Below are positions 11,704-20,805 of a stretch of 64,000 bases of DNA, piece by piece. The position numbers were made by a program, and so were the translations under genes. The notes under the pieces were generated by a model that saw only the letters and a list, made by a program, of their open reading frames with translations, did not search any database and was not told the origin of the DNA. The number at the start of each line of letters is the position of its first letter. The stretch's first letter is position 1. The DNA is from Littorina saxatilis (lineage: Eukaryota > Mollusca > Gastropoda > Littorinimorpha > Littorinidae), in assembly GCF_037325665.1 (NCBI RefSeq), contig NC_090255.1, forward strand, positions 26,085,125-26,149,124. The letters run 5' to 3'.

Positions 11704-14213
11704 GTGACCTCTTTTCATTCTCTGCCTTTGAATGCTTGTTATTCTGTCTCTCTTGGGTCGCCAGAGGGTGACCTTGACCTTTCTTCTCTCTTGGATCGTC
11801 AGAAGGGGACCTCTCTTCATTCTCTGCCCTTGGATGCTTGTTATTCCCTCTCTCTTGGATTGCCAGTAGGTGACCTTGACCTTTTCTCTCTCTTGGATCG
11901 CCAGAAGGTGACCTTCTCTCTTCATTCTCTGAATGCTTGTTATTCTCTCACTCTTGGATTGCCAGAAGGTGACCTTTACCTTTCCTCTCGCTTGGATCAC
12001 CAGAAGGTGACCTTCTCTCTTCATTCTCTGCCCTTGAATGCTTGATATTCTCTCACTTTTGGATCGCCAGAAGGTGACCTTGACCTTTCCTCTCTCTTGG
12101 ATCACCAGAAGGTGACCTTCTCTCTTCATTCTCTGCCCTTGAATGCTTGATATTCTCTCACTTTTGGATCGCCAGAAGGTGACCTCCTGTATGCATTCTC
12201 TGCCCTTGAATGCTTGTTATTCTCTTGTTTTGATCGCCAGAAGGTGACCATGACCTTTCCTCTCTCTTGGATCGCCAGAAGGTGACCTCTCTATATTCTT
12301 TGCCCTTGAATGCTTGTTATTCTCTGTCTTTTGGATCGCTAGATGTAAGCGTTAAGCATTATGTTTCATGGCTAGGCCTATACTGTGTAAGTGAGAGGGT
12401 CTTCCCAAATGGGCCAGGGGTACAATGGCTGGCCAAGCCGGGGGCCCTGGTGGTGGGGGGGGGGGGTCTTGCTGTTGAAATTTAGCATTTGAATCGGGTA
12501 TATTTGGTCTCTCTTTGAGAAACAAATGTACATTTGCCGGGTAGGGAAGGGCGGGGCTTCCGGAACCCGGGACACCCCTATCAGGACCGGCCCAGTGTTA
12601 GTTATCGTTCTTGGCATTTTTGTGCAGCAATTATATCGAACTCAAATGTCTAATTGTTTAATTAAGGTGATCGTACTAAAATGTCTAAAACGCTGTTTGT
12701 TTAATTAAGGTGATCATACTGAAATGTCTAAAACATTGTTTGTTTAATTACGGTGATCGTACTAAAATGTCTAAAACGCTGTTTGTTTATTTCAGGTGAT
12801 CTTACTGAAATGTCTAAAACATTGTTTGTTTAATTCAGGTGATCTTACTGAAATGTCTAAAACGCTGTTTGTTTAATTCAGGTGATCTTACTGAAATGTC
12901 TAAAACATTGTTTGTTTAATTACGGTGATCTTACTGAAATGTCTAAAACGCTGTTTGTTTAATTCAGGTGATCTTACTGAAATGTCTAAAACGCTGTTTG
13001 TTTAATTCAGGTGATCTTACTGAAATGTCTAAAACATTGTTTGTTTAATTACGGTGATCTTACTGAAATGTCTAAAACGCTGTTTGTTTAATTCAGGTGA
13101 TCTTACTGAAATGTCTAAAACATTGTTTGTTTAATTCAGGTGATCTTACTGAAATGTCTAAAACATTGTTTGTTTAATTACGGTGATCTTACTGAAATGT
13201 CTAAAACGCTGTTTGTTTAATTCAGGTGATCTTACTGAAATGTCTAAAACATTGTTTGTTTAATTCAGGTGATCTTACTGAAATGTCTAAAACATTGTTT
13301 GTTTAATTAAGGTGATCGTACTAAAATGTCTAAAACGCTGTTTGTTTAATTAAGGTGATCATACTGAAATGTCTAAAACATTGTTTGTTTAATTAAGGTG
13401 ATCGTACTAAAATGTCTAAAACGCTGTTTGTTTAATTAAGGTGATCATACTGAAATGTCTAAAACATTGTTTGTTTAATTACGGTGATCGTACTAAAATG
13501 TCTAAAACGCTGTTTGTTTATTTCAGGTGATCTGCACAGGCCGACTAGGATCCCATCAGTCTCTCAGCAGCGCGTACAGGGCGGTGATCATCTGTGCTGC
13601 GGCTTCCATCGTCGTGGCCTGTCCTTACGCTGTGCTCGCCGGGAGACACACCAGAACTTTCCCGGACACCAACATCACGGGGATTACGTGCTCGTTCGAC
13701 GACAGGCATCTCCACTCGGCCTTCTCCACGTCCTACGTGACGATTCTGGGCGTGATGTACGTCGTGTTCGTGGCGATTATGGTCGTGTCGTACGTACGAA
13801 TCGCCCGTCACTTGTGGCGACACAAAGAAACGACCCTAGCCCTCGCCCGGCGGTCACGCTACGCTGCTCCTGACGCCAGCTCCGCTTCAAGTGGTTCTGG
13901 TGCTAATGCTGGTCGTAGTGGCCACGGAAATGTAAAGGAGATTCCTGCCCGTACATCGTTGATGCTGTTCGTCTTGACTGTCGTGTTCATCGTCAACTAC
14001 CTTCCCACTCTGATCGTGGCCAGTTTGGACGAGGGAGATCCTAAAACTTCCATGGAGGATCTGGAGAAGAACGCTCGCTTTATATTGCTGCGCACGTACT
14101 ACACCAACAGCGCTGTCAACCCCCTGGTCTACAGCTTCATCTCCTGCAAGTTCAGACACGAGTGTCGCTCTCTTTTCGGATGTATGTCACGAGAGTCACG
14201 AGCATCAGCCTGA
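11233..14213 (+). CDS. class A (rhodopsin-like) G-protein-coupled receptor, peptide-receptor type, two exons
   Basis: Joined exons 11233-11703 and 13527-14213 give 385 aa. Seen: an acidic N-terminus with N-glycosylation sequons (NCT at 3, NTS at 16); TM1 about 61-83 with GN at 75-76; TM2 94-117 with LAMAVSD (D103); Cys130 before TM3 and Cys212 in loop 2, the usual disulfide pair; TM3 ending D154-R155-Q156 where DRY is usual; TM4 174-195; TM5 226-250; a Ser/Gly/Ala-rich loop 3; TM6 302-322 with NYLP instead of CWxP; TM7 with NPLVY at 355-359. This is a plasma-membrane receptor. The motif set fits neuropeptide-type receptors of the kind expanded in molluscs, but the ligand cannot be assigned. 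The intron is phase 0 just after DRQK. A likely 5'UTR acceptor lies at 11151-11152. DRQ is atypical; DRYRK could have lost three bases, which is inference. The intron consists of junction-derived minisatellites. Confidence 0.88.
11691..12345 (+). repeat. donor-junction minisatellite at the start of the GPCR intron
   Basis: About twelve copies of a unit centred on GGATCGCCAGAAGGTGACC, the last exon 1 codons plus the donor. A short (36-38 bp) and a long (about 66-70 bp) unit alternate in a higher-order repeat near 105-110 bp. The first copy is the real exon end. Most downstream copies keep AAG|GTGACC and so look like the authentic donor. Confidence 0.9.
12666..13532 (+). repeat. acceptor-junction minisatellite, 20 periods of 43 bp, at the end of the GPCR intron
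   Basis: GGTGATC recurs every 43 bp from 12666 to 13526, exactly 20 periods, the last being the true exon 2 acceptor. Before GG the variants read TTCAG (nine intronic copies plus the real one), TTAAG (six) or TTACG (five, no AG). Each TTCAG copy has a T-rich tract and is followed by GTGATC as in the exon. Confidence 0.93.
13527..14213 (+). CDS. GPCR exon 2 (aa 158-385)
   Basis: Follows the acceptor tatttcag|GTGATC at 13526/13527 and encodes loop 2 through TM7 and a short C-tail ending in TGA. The first codon, GTG (Val), is an in-frame continuation, not a start. Confidence 0.88.
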   Translation: MICTGRLGSHQSLSSAYRAVIICAAASIVVACPYAVLAGRHTRTFPDTNITGITCSFDDRHLHSAFSTSYVTILGVMYVVFVAIMVVSYVRIARHLWRHKETTLALARRSRYAAPDASSASSGSGANAGRSGHGNVKEIPARTSLMLFVLTVVFIVNYLPTLIVASLDEGDPKTSMEDLEKNARFILLRTYYTNSAVNPLVYSFISCKFRHECRSLFGCMSRESRASA

Positions 14214-14217
14214 AAAC

Positions 14218-14752
14218 TGACGACGGGAGTGTAGCCTAGTGATAACAACGTCCGCCTTCCGCGTGGAAAGTTCGGGGTTGGAATCCCGCTGCGCCATGGT
14301 TACTGATGCTGGTTTCGATCGCATGAGCGTTCAAAATTGGAAATTTTTTGTGTCGATTTTGAAGGGTACAATGACAAAAAGCGCTGTATGTCACCAACGA
14401 CTCCATTTTTCTGTCTCTGTGAAATCCCGCCACGCCTGGTAGCTTATAAGGGTGGTCCTTTTTCTGATCTCCCAGGTCAACTACCCTGTGCAGACCAGCT
14501 AGTAACTTATCCCTTTTCGTTTGTACATATACATGCAAGCCAAAGACCAAGTGCGCACGACCGAACAAGATCCTGTAATCCATGTCAGAGTAAACTCAAT
14601 CATATATCCCCCGGAATCGGAGTATGGCTGCCTAAATCGATGGTGGAAAAAACGGCCCGCTACTGACACCGTAATAAGCCCACTCGTGCCTACGAGTGTA
14701 CGTGGGAGTCGCAGCCCACGAACGCAATGGGAAGAAGGAGAGGACTGAAAAC
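14218..14752 (+). mobile_element. tRNA-derived SINE (AGA-tail family) in the GPCR 3'UTR
   Basis: Begins five to seven bases after the GPCR stop with a tRNA-like head (A-box-like TAGCCTAGTG, B-box-like GGTTGGAATCCC). The body is shared with copies at 31556, 38035, 51110 and 63785, and it ends in the family's cccacgaacgca tail followed by GA-rich sequence. Confidence 0.75.
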
Positions 14753-14920
14753 GTTCTGTCCTGTTTTCATGCATGACGGTGTCAGGCAGCGACTATAAAC
14801 ACATGAGCAAAAGCCAAGTCAAATCAAAAGATGTATCTTTTCCGTAAACTCCTTTGGGGATACACAAACATTTGAGAAAGACAAAAGAAGAAAGAACACT
14901 GCAAGAAATAAGCAATATTA

Positions 14921-14926
14921 AATAAA
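14921..14926 (+). terminator. candidate GPCR poly(A) signal AATAAA
   Basis: First clear AATAAA downstream of the GPCR stop. If used, the 3'UTR is about 0.7 kb and contains the SINE. Confidence 0.4.
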
Positions 14927-15026
14927 GAGAACACATCCTCCATTAACACGCAGAGTCAAGTATTCAAACTTCAGTTATTATTTGTCTCTTGTGTATCTTT
15001 AAGAATCTTAAACGAAATGAGGCAGA

Positions 15027-15256
15027 GCGTTGTTAAGATATCAAATAACCAAAGGGAAGTAATCGCTCTTTATGCATACGACATGTGTATGTGTATGTGT
15101 ATGAGGACTGAAAGTCGCTTGTTCATTTCAATGCTTGTTATTCTCTCAGGTGCCAGGAGAAAAGGTTCCGTACAACTCTCGTTTGCTCCATTACACATGT
15201 CGTATATGCATAAAAAGCGATTACTTCCCTTTGGTTATTTGATGTCTTGTGTATCT
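15027..15256. mobile_element. MITE-like inverted repeat
   Basis: Arms of about 50 bp (ATCAAATAACCAAAGGGAAG ... ACATGTGTA and its complement near 15195-15245) flank about 100 bp. Confidence 0.75.
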
Positions 15257-15517
15257 TGTTTTGTTTTTAAGATCGATAGATGAAAGTCCTAGTGAGAGTT
15301 TCGTTTACGCGTTTTGCCATGATTTGATTCTTAATCGTGGCACGTTAGCATGGTATCTGTTTTGAAACTTTGTTTACTTTTTTTTTTCTTTGTTGAGATT
15401 GAAGACACAAAGCATTATAACCGAAATTACGTTCATTTTCTCATCAGTAATCCACTTCAAAGATCACAAGATTGAACTTCTTTTGGATTCGTCGTTTTGT
15501 CAATCTTCTTGTTGCCG

Positions 15518-15730
15518 CTACACGTGGAGACCAGTCCAATTGAGAAATGTAGTGGTCATCTGCAGGGACGCCGCCGGGCCGTACAGCTTATCCTGGATGG
15601 GGGTCGGCTCCGGCCACATCTTCCTTCTCAACAACTGGAAGTTCCCGCAGTCTTGTAGGATGTGGTGGGTGTCCTGCCCTGCTTCTCCACAGGGACACAT
15701 CAATGTTTTGTCAATGATTGAACGTTCCAT
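15518..15730 (-). mobile_element. LINE ORF2 C-terminal fragment
   Basis: The minus frame reads CPCGEAGQDTHHILQDCGNF then LRRKMWPEPTP..KLYG..LQ...F...TGL. This is the CxC..H.L..C zinc-knuckle and tail after the reverse transcriptase/RNase H region of I/Nimb-type non-LTR elements. About 70 aa remain, 5' truncated; not a host gene. Confidence 0.75.
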
Positions 15731-15891
15731 AAATGTACCTTTCTAATGCGCTGCAAACAACTGTTGATGTTCGAACTATCTGTCTCAGACGAGATTTATT
15801 TCATTAAAGTTAGTGCGAGCATTACATATTTTGATTTACTGACACTGATCAGTTTTAAATGTGTAGGTAAAAGCATGCGTGTTTCTAATCA

Positions 15892-15938
<47 letters not shown>

Positions 15939-16019
15939 TGTGTGTGTGTGTGAGTGTGTCAGTGTGTGTGTGTCAGTGTGTGTGTGTGTGTGTGTGTGCC
16001 TGTGTATGTGTGTGTCACG

Positions 16020-16056
<37 letters not shown>

Positions 16057-16255
16057 TGTGTGTGTGTGTGCCTGTGTGTGTGTGTCAGTGTGTGTGTGTG
16101 TGTGTGTGTGCCTGTGTATGTGTGTGTCACGGTTTGTGTGTGTGTGTGTGTGTGTGCCACAGTGTGTGTGTGTGTGTGCCGGTGTGTGTGTGTGTGTGCC
16201 GGTGTGTGTGTGTGTGTGTGTTGTGTGTGCCTGTGTGTGGATGTGTGCCACAGTG

Positions 16256-16330
<75 letters not shown>

Positions 16331-16360
16331 TTGTGTGCGATTGTGTGTGTTTGTGTTTAT
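15892..16360 (+). repeat. (TG)n microsatellite with an (AT)n block
   Basis: Long, interrupted TG tract with higher-order repetition near 115 bp around CACGGTTTGTG (about 16016 and 16130). Confidence 0.96.
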
Positions 16361-16489
16361 GTTTGTTCGCATGTGCAGATTCGTTGAATCGTCACAATTT
16401 AAGAGAAATATTGACCGAAAACAGCAACTTACAGGGGTAAAAACAACAACACTCTTCAAAGTTTGCATTGACTATAATTCATTTGCATC

Positions 16490-16890
16490 GGAAACGCCGC
16501 CAGTAAACTTGCATAGGAAACACCGCCAGTAAACTTGCATAGGAAACACCGCCAGTAAACTTGCACAGGACGGAACACCGCCAGTAAACTTGCATAGGAA
16601 ACACTGCCAGTAGCCTGGCATAGGAAACACCACCAGTAAACTTGCACAGGAAACATTAACACCGCCTGTAAACTTTCACAGAAAATACCGCCAGTAAACT
16701 TGCATAGGAAACACCGCCAGAAAACTTGCATAGGAAACACCGCCAGAAAACTTGCATAGGAAACACCGCCAGTAAACTTGCATAGGAAACATTGCCAGTA
16801 AACTTGCATAGGAAACACCGCCAGAAAACTTGCATAGCAAACATTGCCAGTAAACTTGCATAGGAAACACCGCCAGAAAACTTGCATTTC
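16490..16890. repeat. 26-bp minisatellite (AAACTTGCATAGGAAACACC unit)
   Basis: About 15 copies of AAACTTGCATAGGAAACACC plus GCCAGT. The minus strand stays open in several frames (143, 62 and 64 aa) because the unit lacks stops. Confidence 0.93.
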
Positions 16891-16939
16891 TTTAAAGCAC
16901 TGTCCTTCCTGTGAAAACAGTTCCGGCTGCTAATGATCT

Positions 16940-17095
16940 CAGATCTGCCGGGCTGTTACATGGGATAAGACCATATACCATCCCTCCACTTGGACATATT
17001 CAAAGAATCAAACACGCTTACGTCTTGGTAACGCGGCCCTGTTGCTGCTAGCTTTCCACTGGGAGAAAGTGACCCGAACTTCCTAGCCGCATGGG
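16940..17095. mobile_element. SINE fragment (family of 29495-29842)
   Basis: Contains ATGGGATAAGACC..TCC..CCACTTG and GCTAGCTTTCCACTGGGA blocks found in that family. Confidence 0.5.
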
Positions 17096-17250
17096 ACAAA
17101 AAAGAAATGAAAATGAAATCTGAGATGATGAAGACTGAGCCGAGGCATTTACATAGGAAAGACGGTCTTGACAAGAAGTTTGCAGAAACGATGATGTTTT
17201 TTTCATATCAGAAAACAGAAGACTTCCTCGAAAATCAACTACAACAAAAA

Positions 17251-18120
17251 CAAGTCGCGTAAGGCGAAAATACAACATTTAGTCAAGTAGCTGTCGAACT
17301 CACAGAATGAAACTGAACGCAATGCAACGCAGCAAGACCGTATACTCGTAGCATCGTCAGTCCACCGCTCACGGCATAGGCAGTGAAATTGACAAGAAGA
17401 GCGGGGTAGTAGTTGCGCTGGGAAGGATAGCACGCTTTTCTGTACCTCTCTTCGTTTTAACTTTCTGAGCGTGTTTTTAATCCAAATATATCATATCTAT
17501 ATGTTTTTGGAATCAGGAACCGACAAGGAATAAGATGAAAGTAATTTTAAATTGATTTGGAAAATTTAATTTTGATAATAATTTTTATATATTTAATTTT
17601 CAGAGCTTGTTTTTAATCCGAATATAACATATTTATATGTTTTTGGAATCAGCAAATGATGGCGAATAAGATAAACGTAAATTTGGATCGTTTTATAAAA
17701 AACATATTTTTTTTACAATTTTCAGATTTTTAATGACCAAAGTCATTAATTAGTTTTTAAGCCACCACGCTGAAATGCAATACCGAAGTCCGGGCTTCGT
17801 CGAACATTACTTGACAAAAGTTTCAACCAAATTGGTTGAAAAATGTGAGCGTGACAGTGCCGCCTCAACATTCACAAAAAGCCGGATATGACGTCATCAA
17901 AGACAGTTATCGGAAAAAAGAAAAAATAGTCCGGGGATATCATACCCAGGAACTCTCACGTCAAATTTCATAAAGATCAGTCCAGTAGTTTAGTCTGAAT
18001 CGCTCTACACACACACACAGACAGACAGACACACACACACACGCACATACACCACGACCCTCGTCTCGATTCCCCCCTCTACGTTAAAACATTTAGTCAA
18101 AACTTGACTAAATGTAAAAA
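17251..18120 (+). mobile_element. family B element, full-length copy (about 870 bp)
   Basis: Starts CAAGTCGCGTAAGGCG, has two internal repeats around ATATGTTTTTGGAATCAG, a core with GCCGCCTCAAC and a CRE-like TGACGTCA (17889-17896), an AC tract, and a terminal 12-bp hairpin ACATTTAGTCAA/TTGACTAAATGT. No ORF; class unclear. Confidence 0.88.
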
Positions 18121-18266
18121 GCCTGCCTCAGATTCCCCTAATACGAAACCAAAAGTAGACTGGTCGGTAATCGTAAAATTCTCATAGGCACATGCTATTT
18201 GGGTACTGCGTGTGCCAGTGTGCAAGTATGCCACGAGTGTGTGTTTGCCGTGTGTGTGTGTTTGTG

Positions 18267-18300
<34 letters not shown>

Positions 18301-19380
18301 CCAAGTATTCTTTTTTTCTTCAACACCTAGCAGTGAAATAGGAGTTTTCCCATAGCAAACAAAAATCATCAGAAATAAGGCGTTCTAAGTAATAACTATT
18401 TCTGGAGCCTGTGTTTCAAAAGTATCCGCTCAGTCATTGGAATTTCCCACAAACCAAAAGCACACATATGCTACAACTAAGGTAGAGTGTTTATTTAGGC
18501 ATAATTCAGTTCCGTGTTGGAAGATCGAACTAACGTACACAGTATATCACTGGGACGACGTGCTTCCATGCACTGCCGCTTCGAGGACGATCGTTTCAGT
18601 GTGTCAAATGACTTGACAACTTGAGAGTGTCTCAGGTAAGAATTACACCATCTGCTTCTAAGTTTCGTCAACTTTTGCGACCTTTGCTTCACATTATATA
18701 AGCATACTAGATTTATATAGAAATAAACAAAATGGCGCCTCTTTTACTTAGTGTACGTGTCGTCTTCTAATGCTAACGCAACTCATTGAGTGATTTGCTC
18801 CTAAATGAACTCAGTGGTTCTGACAAATTATCACCTTTAGGTCAAAACTGTTCAGAGGGTACTTAAACAATAGGCTACATCTGTTTCGAATAGCGTACAA
18901 ATCGTCTGCTACTATGACTAATTTCGGATTACACAATGCGTTGCTAAACTCGTTCTAAGTTCTGGCATATATGTTATTACCTTTGGTTGATAATTTGAGC
19001 ATATTAAATAAGTTTAGATTATGGGGAGAAACACTGAGACATGAGTCTCAACTACTGAACGTGCTACAAATGCCACACACTCTGCTTCTAAGCTGGTTCT
19101 AAGTTCTGGCAAGTTCGACCACCATATGGGACGTGTTGGCATGACCCCCTAGGTAATGGGAAGAGTGTCGACTAGCTAAAGTGTCGTCTGCTTGTGATGG
19201 GAAGGAGACGGTTACAAAGCTCTTAAATAACCTGCAATCGAGGCATTCCGTTCCGTAAGTGTCAGTATTGATTGCTCAGTATTTTATCTTTCCTCGTCAT
19301 CAAACCATGCAGAGACACGCCCAAAGTATCATTCAGACCAAACATACCATAAGCAGAATCGGTCTCTGTATGCACTTTCG
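18121..19380. other. intergenic with a short (TG)n at about 18238-18300
   Basis: No gene recognised. Confidence 0.4.
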
Positions 19381-19448
19381 GTTGACCCAGACAAAACCGG
19401 AAGTAGACTCTCTCTCTCTCCCTCGCCCTCTGTTGTTTCCCTGGGGCT

Positions 19449-19511
19449 GGGCCGCTATTGCGCTAACCCTTACCCTAATCCTAACCCTAAAGATTCGCGC
19501 AATAGCGGCCC
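19449..19511. repeat. telomere-like repeats in the loop of a 15-bp perfect hairpin
   Basis: GGGCCGCTATTGCGC (19449-19463) and its exact complement (19497-19511) enclose TAACCCTTACCCTAATCCTA and ACCCTAAA, degenerate CCCTAA repeats. Confidence 0.85.
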
Positions 19512-19987
19512 CGCGCAATGGCGGGCCGACCCCGTTTCCCTCATAGGCGAGACTGATTGTAAACTGGCAACAACTATATCTGTATCCTCGCAAATACCAA
19601 TTTTATCTAATTTTATCTTATGTGTCTCCCCCTACCGAGACTAAACCGAAAGTAGACATTTTTGATATATTTATTTTTTTCTCCTTCTCTGATAGTTCCT
19701 TCATTGGCGAGGGCTCATTTCAAAAAGGCAGCCATTGCTTATACTGTTTACCTCGTGAAATGAAATGTATGTTATCTTATCGATTTTCTTTGTCTCTCCC
19801 TACCATTATGAAACCGAAAGTAGACATTTTTGCTGGTAATATAACTATCAGAAAGAACGTTTTCACAGAAATTATGAGTTTCTTTTTTGTCACAACAGTC
19901 AGCTCCTCTTGCCCAAGTCCTTTTTCCTGCTATCATAAACTTTCCTCAAATAACAATAGCCGGCTCATGCTTACATGTAAAGGTATT

Positions 19988-19996
19988 GTTTGTTGT

Positions 19997-20034
<38 letters not shown>
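19988..20034 (+). repeat. (TTG)n microsatellite
   Basis: About 15 TTG units. Confidence 0.95.
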
Positions 20035-20545
20035 GGTGATTGTGCTCAATCTTCACAGCATTACAAATTAAGTTCAAAGAAGTCTAGAGACTGCATGTGT
20101 AATTCGTTTTAATATTATGAATTCAGATGACTCGATTTACACCAATGTGCAGTACTGAAACGAATTATCATTTGCAACCGATAGAAGCCTAACTGTGATG
20201 TCTACTTTTTGCAGATGGACGATTGGACTAGGACCTTGCTTATCCCAAAGCAGAGACAGGCAAAATAGTTAGACTGATTGGGTGTGTCACAGTCACGAGT
20301 GACAGCATAATCGGGACAGCGCACTTGTTTTTTCTGTGAGACAAACTGAAGACTATATGACAATAGAAAGTGGCATGCTTACGATTTGACCCCAAATCAG
20401 AACAAACTGGCTTCCAGTGCTAGCTGTACTACTAGGTTTCACTGAGATACGTCACATTGACTCAAGATAATCAGGACAGTAAACTTTTTTCTTCCACGAG
20501 ACAAACCGAAGGCTTGTAGCAGTGGCAATGAAATGAAATATGAAA

Positions 20546-20760
20546 GAAGTGACAAGTGAACTATTTAAGAAGTGACAAGTGAACTATTTAAGAAGTGACA
20601 AGTGAACTATTTAAGAAGTGACAAGTGAACTATTTAAGAAGTGACAAGTGAACTATTTAAGAAGTGACAAGTGAACTATTTAAGAAGTGACAAGTGAACT
20701 ATTTAAGAAGTGACAAGTGAACTATTTAAGAAGTGACAAGTGGAATATCTTAGAAGTGGC
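20546..20760 (+). repeat. 23-bp tandem array immediately upstream of the TRIM start codon
   Basis: Eight near-identical 23-bp units (GAAGTGACAAGTGAACTA plus TTTAA) start at 20546, 20569 and so on to 20707, followed by a diverged ninth at 20730. The array ends about 45 bp before the ATG and so lies in the promoter or 5'UTR. Confidence 0.92.
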
Positions 20761-20805
20761 AAAAACAAATTAGTACAGATTCAACCCCATATCAGAACTG
20801 ACAAA

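Noticed and set aside
13545-14159. Minus-strand and alternative-frame ORFs over GPCR exon 2
   Set aside because: Shadows of a clear GPCR reading frame.
15390-15746. Plus-strand 118-aa frame over the LINE fragment
   Set aside because: The recognisable protein is on the minus strand; the plus frame is its shadow.
16456-16887. 143-aa hydrophobic Cys-rich protein on the minus strand
   Set aside because: Entirely minisatellite, open in several frames at once.
19461-19490. Chromosome end
   Set aside because: Only about four degenerate telomeric units, with genes continuing on both sides.
20740-20805. N-terminal extension of the TRIM protein starting at GTG
   Set aside because: No ATG upstream in frame, and the extension reads through the decayed end of the 23-bp array; ATG at 20806 precedes the RING normally.
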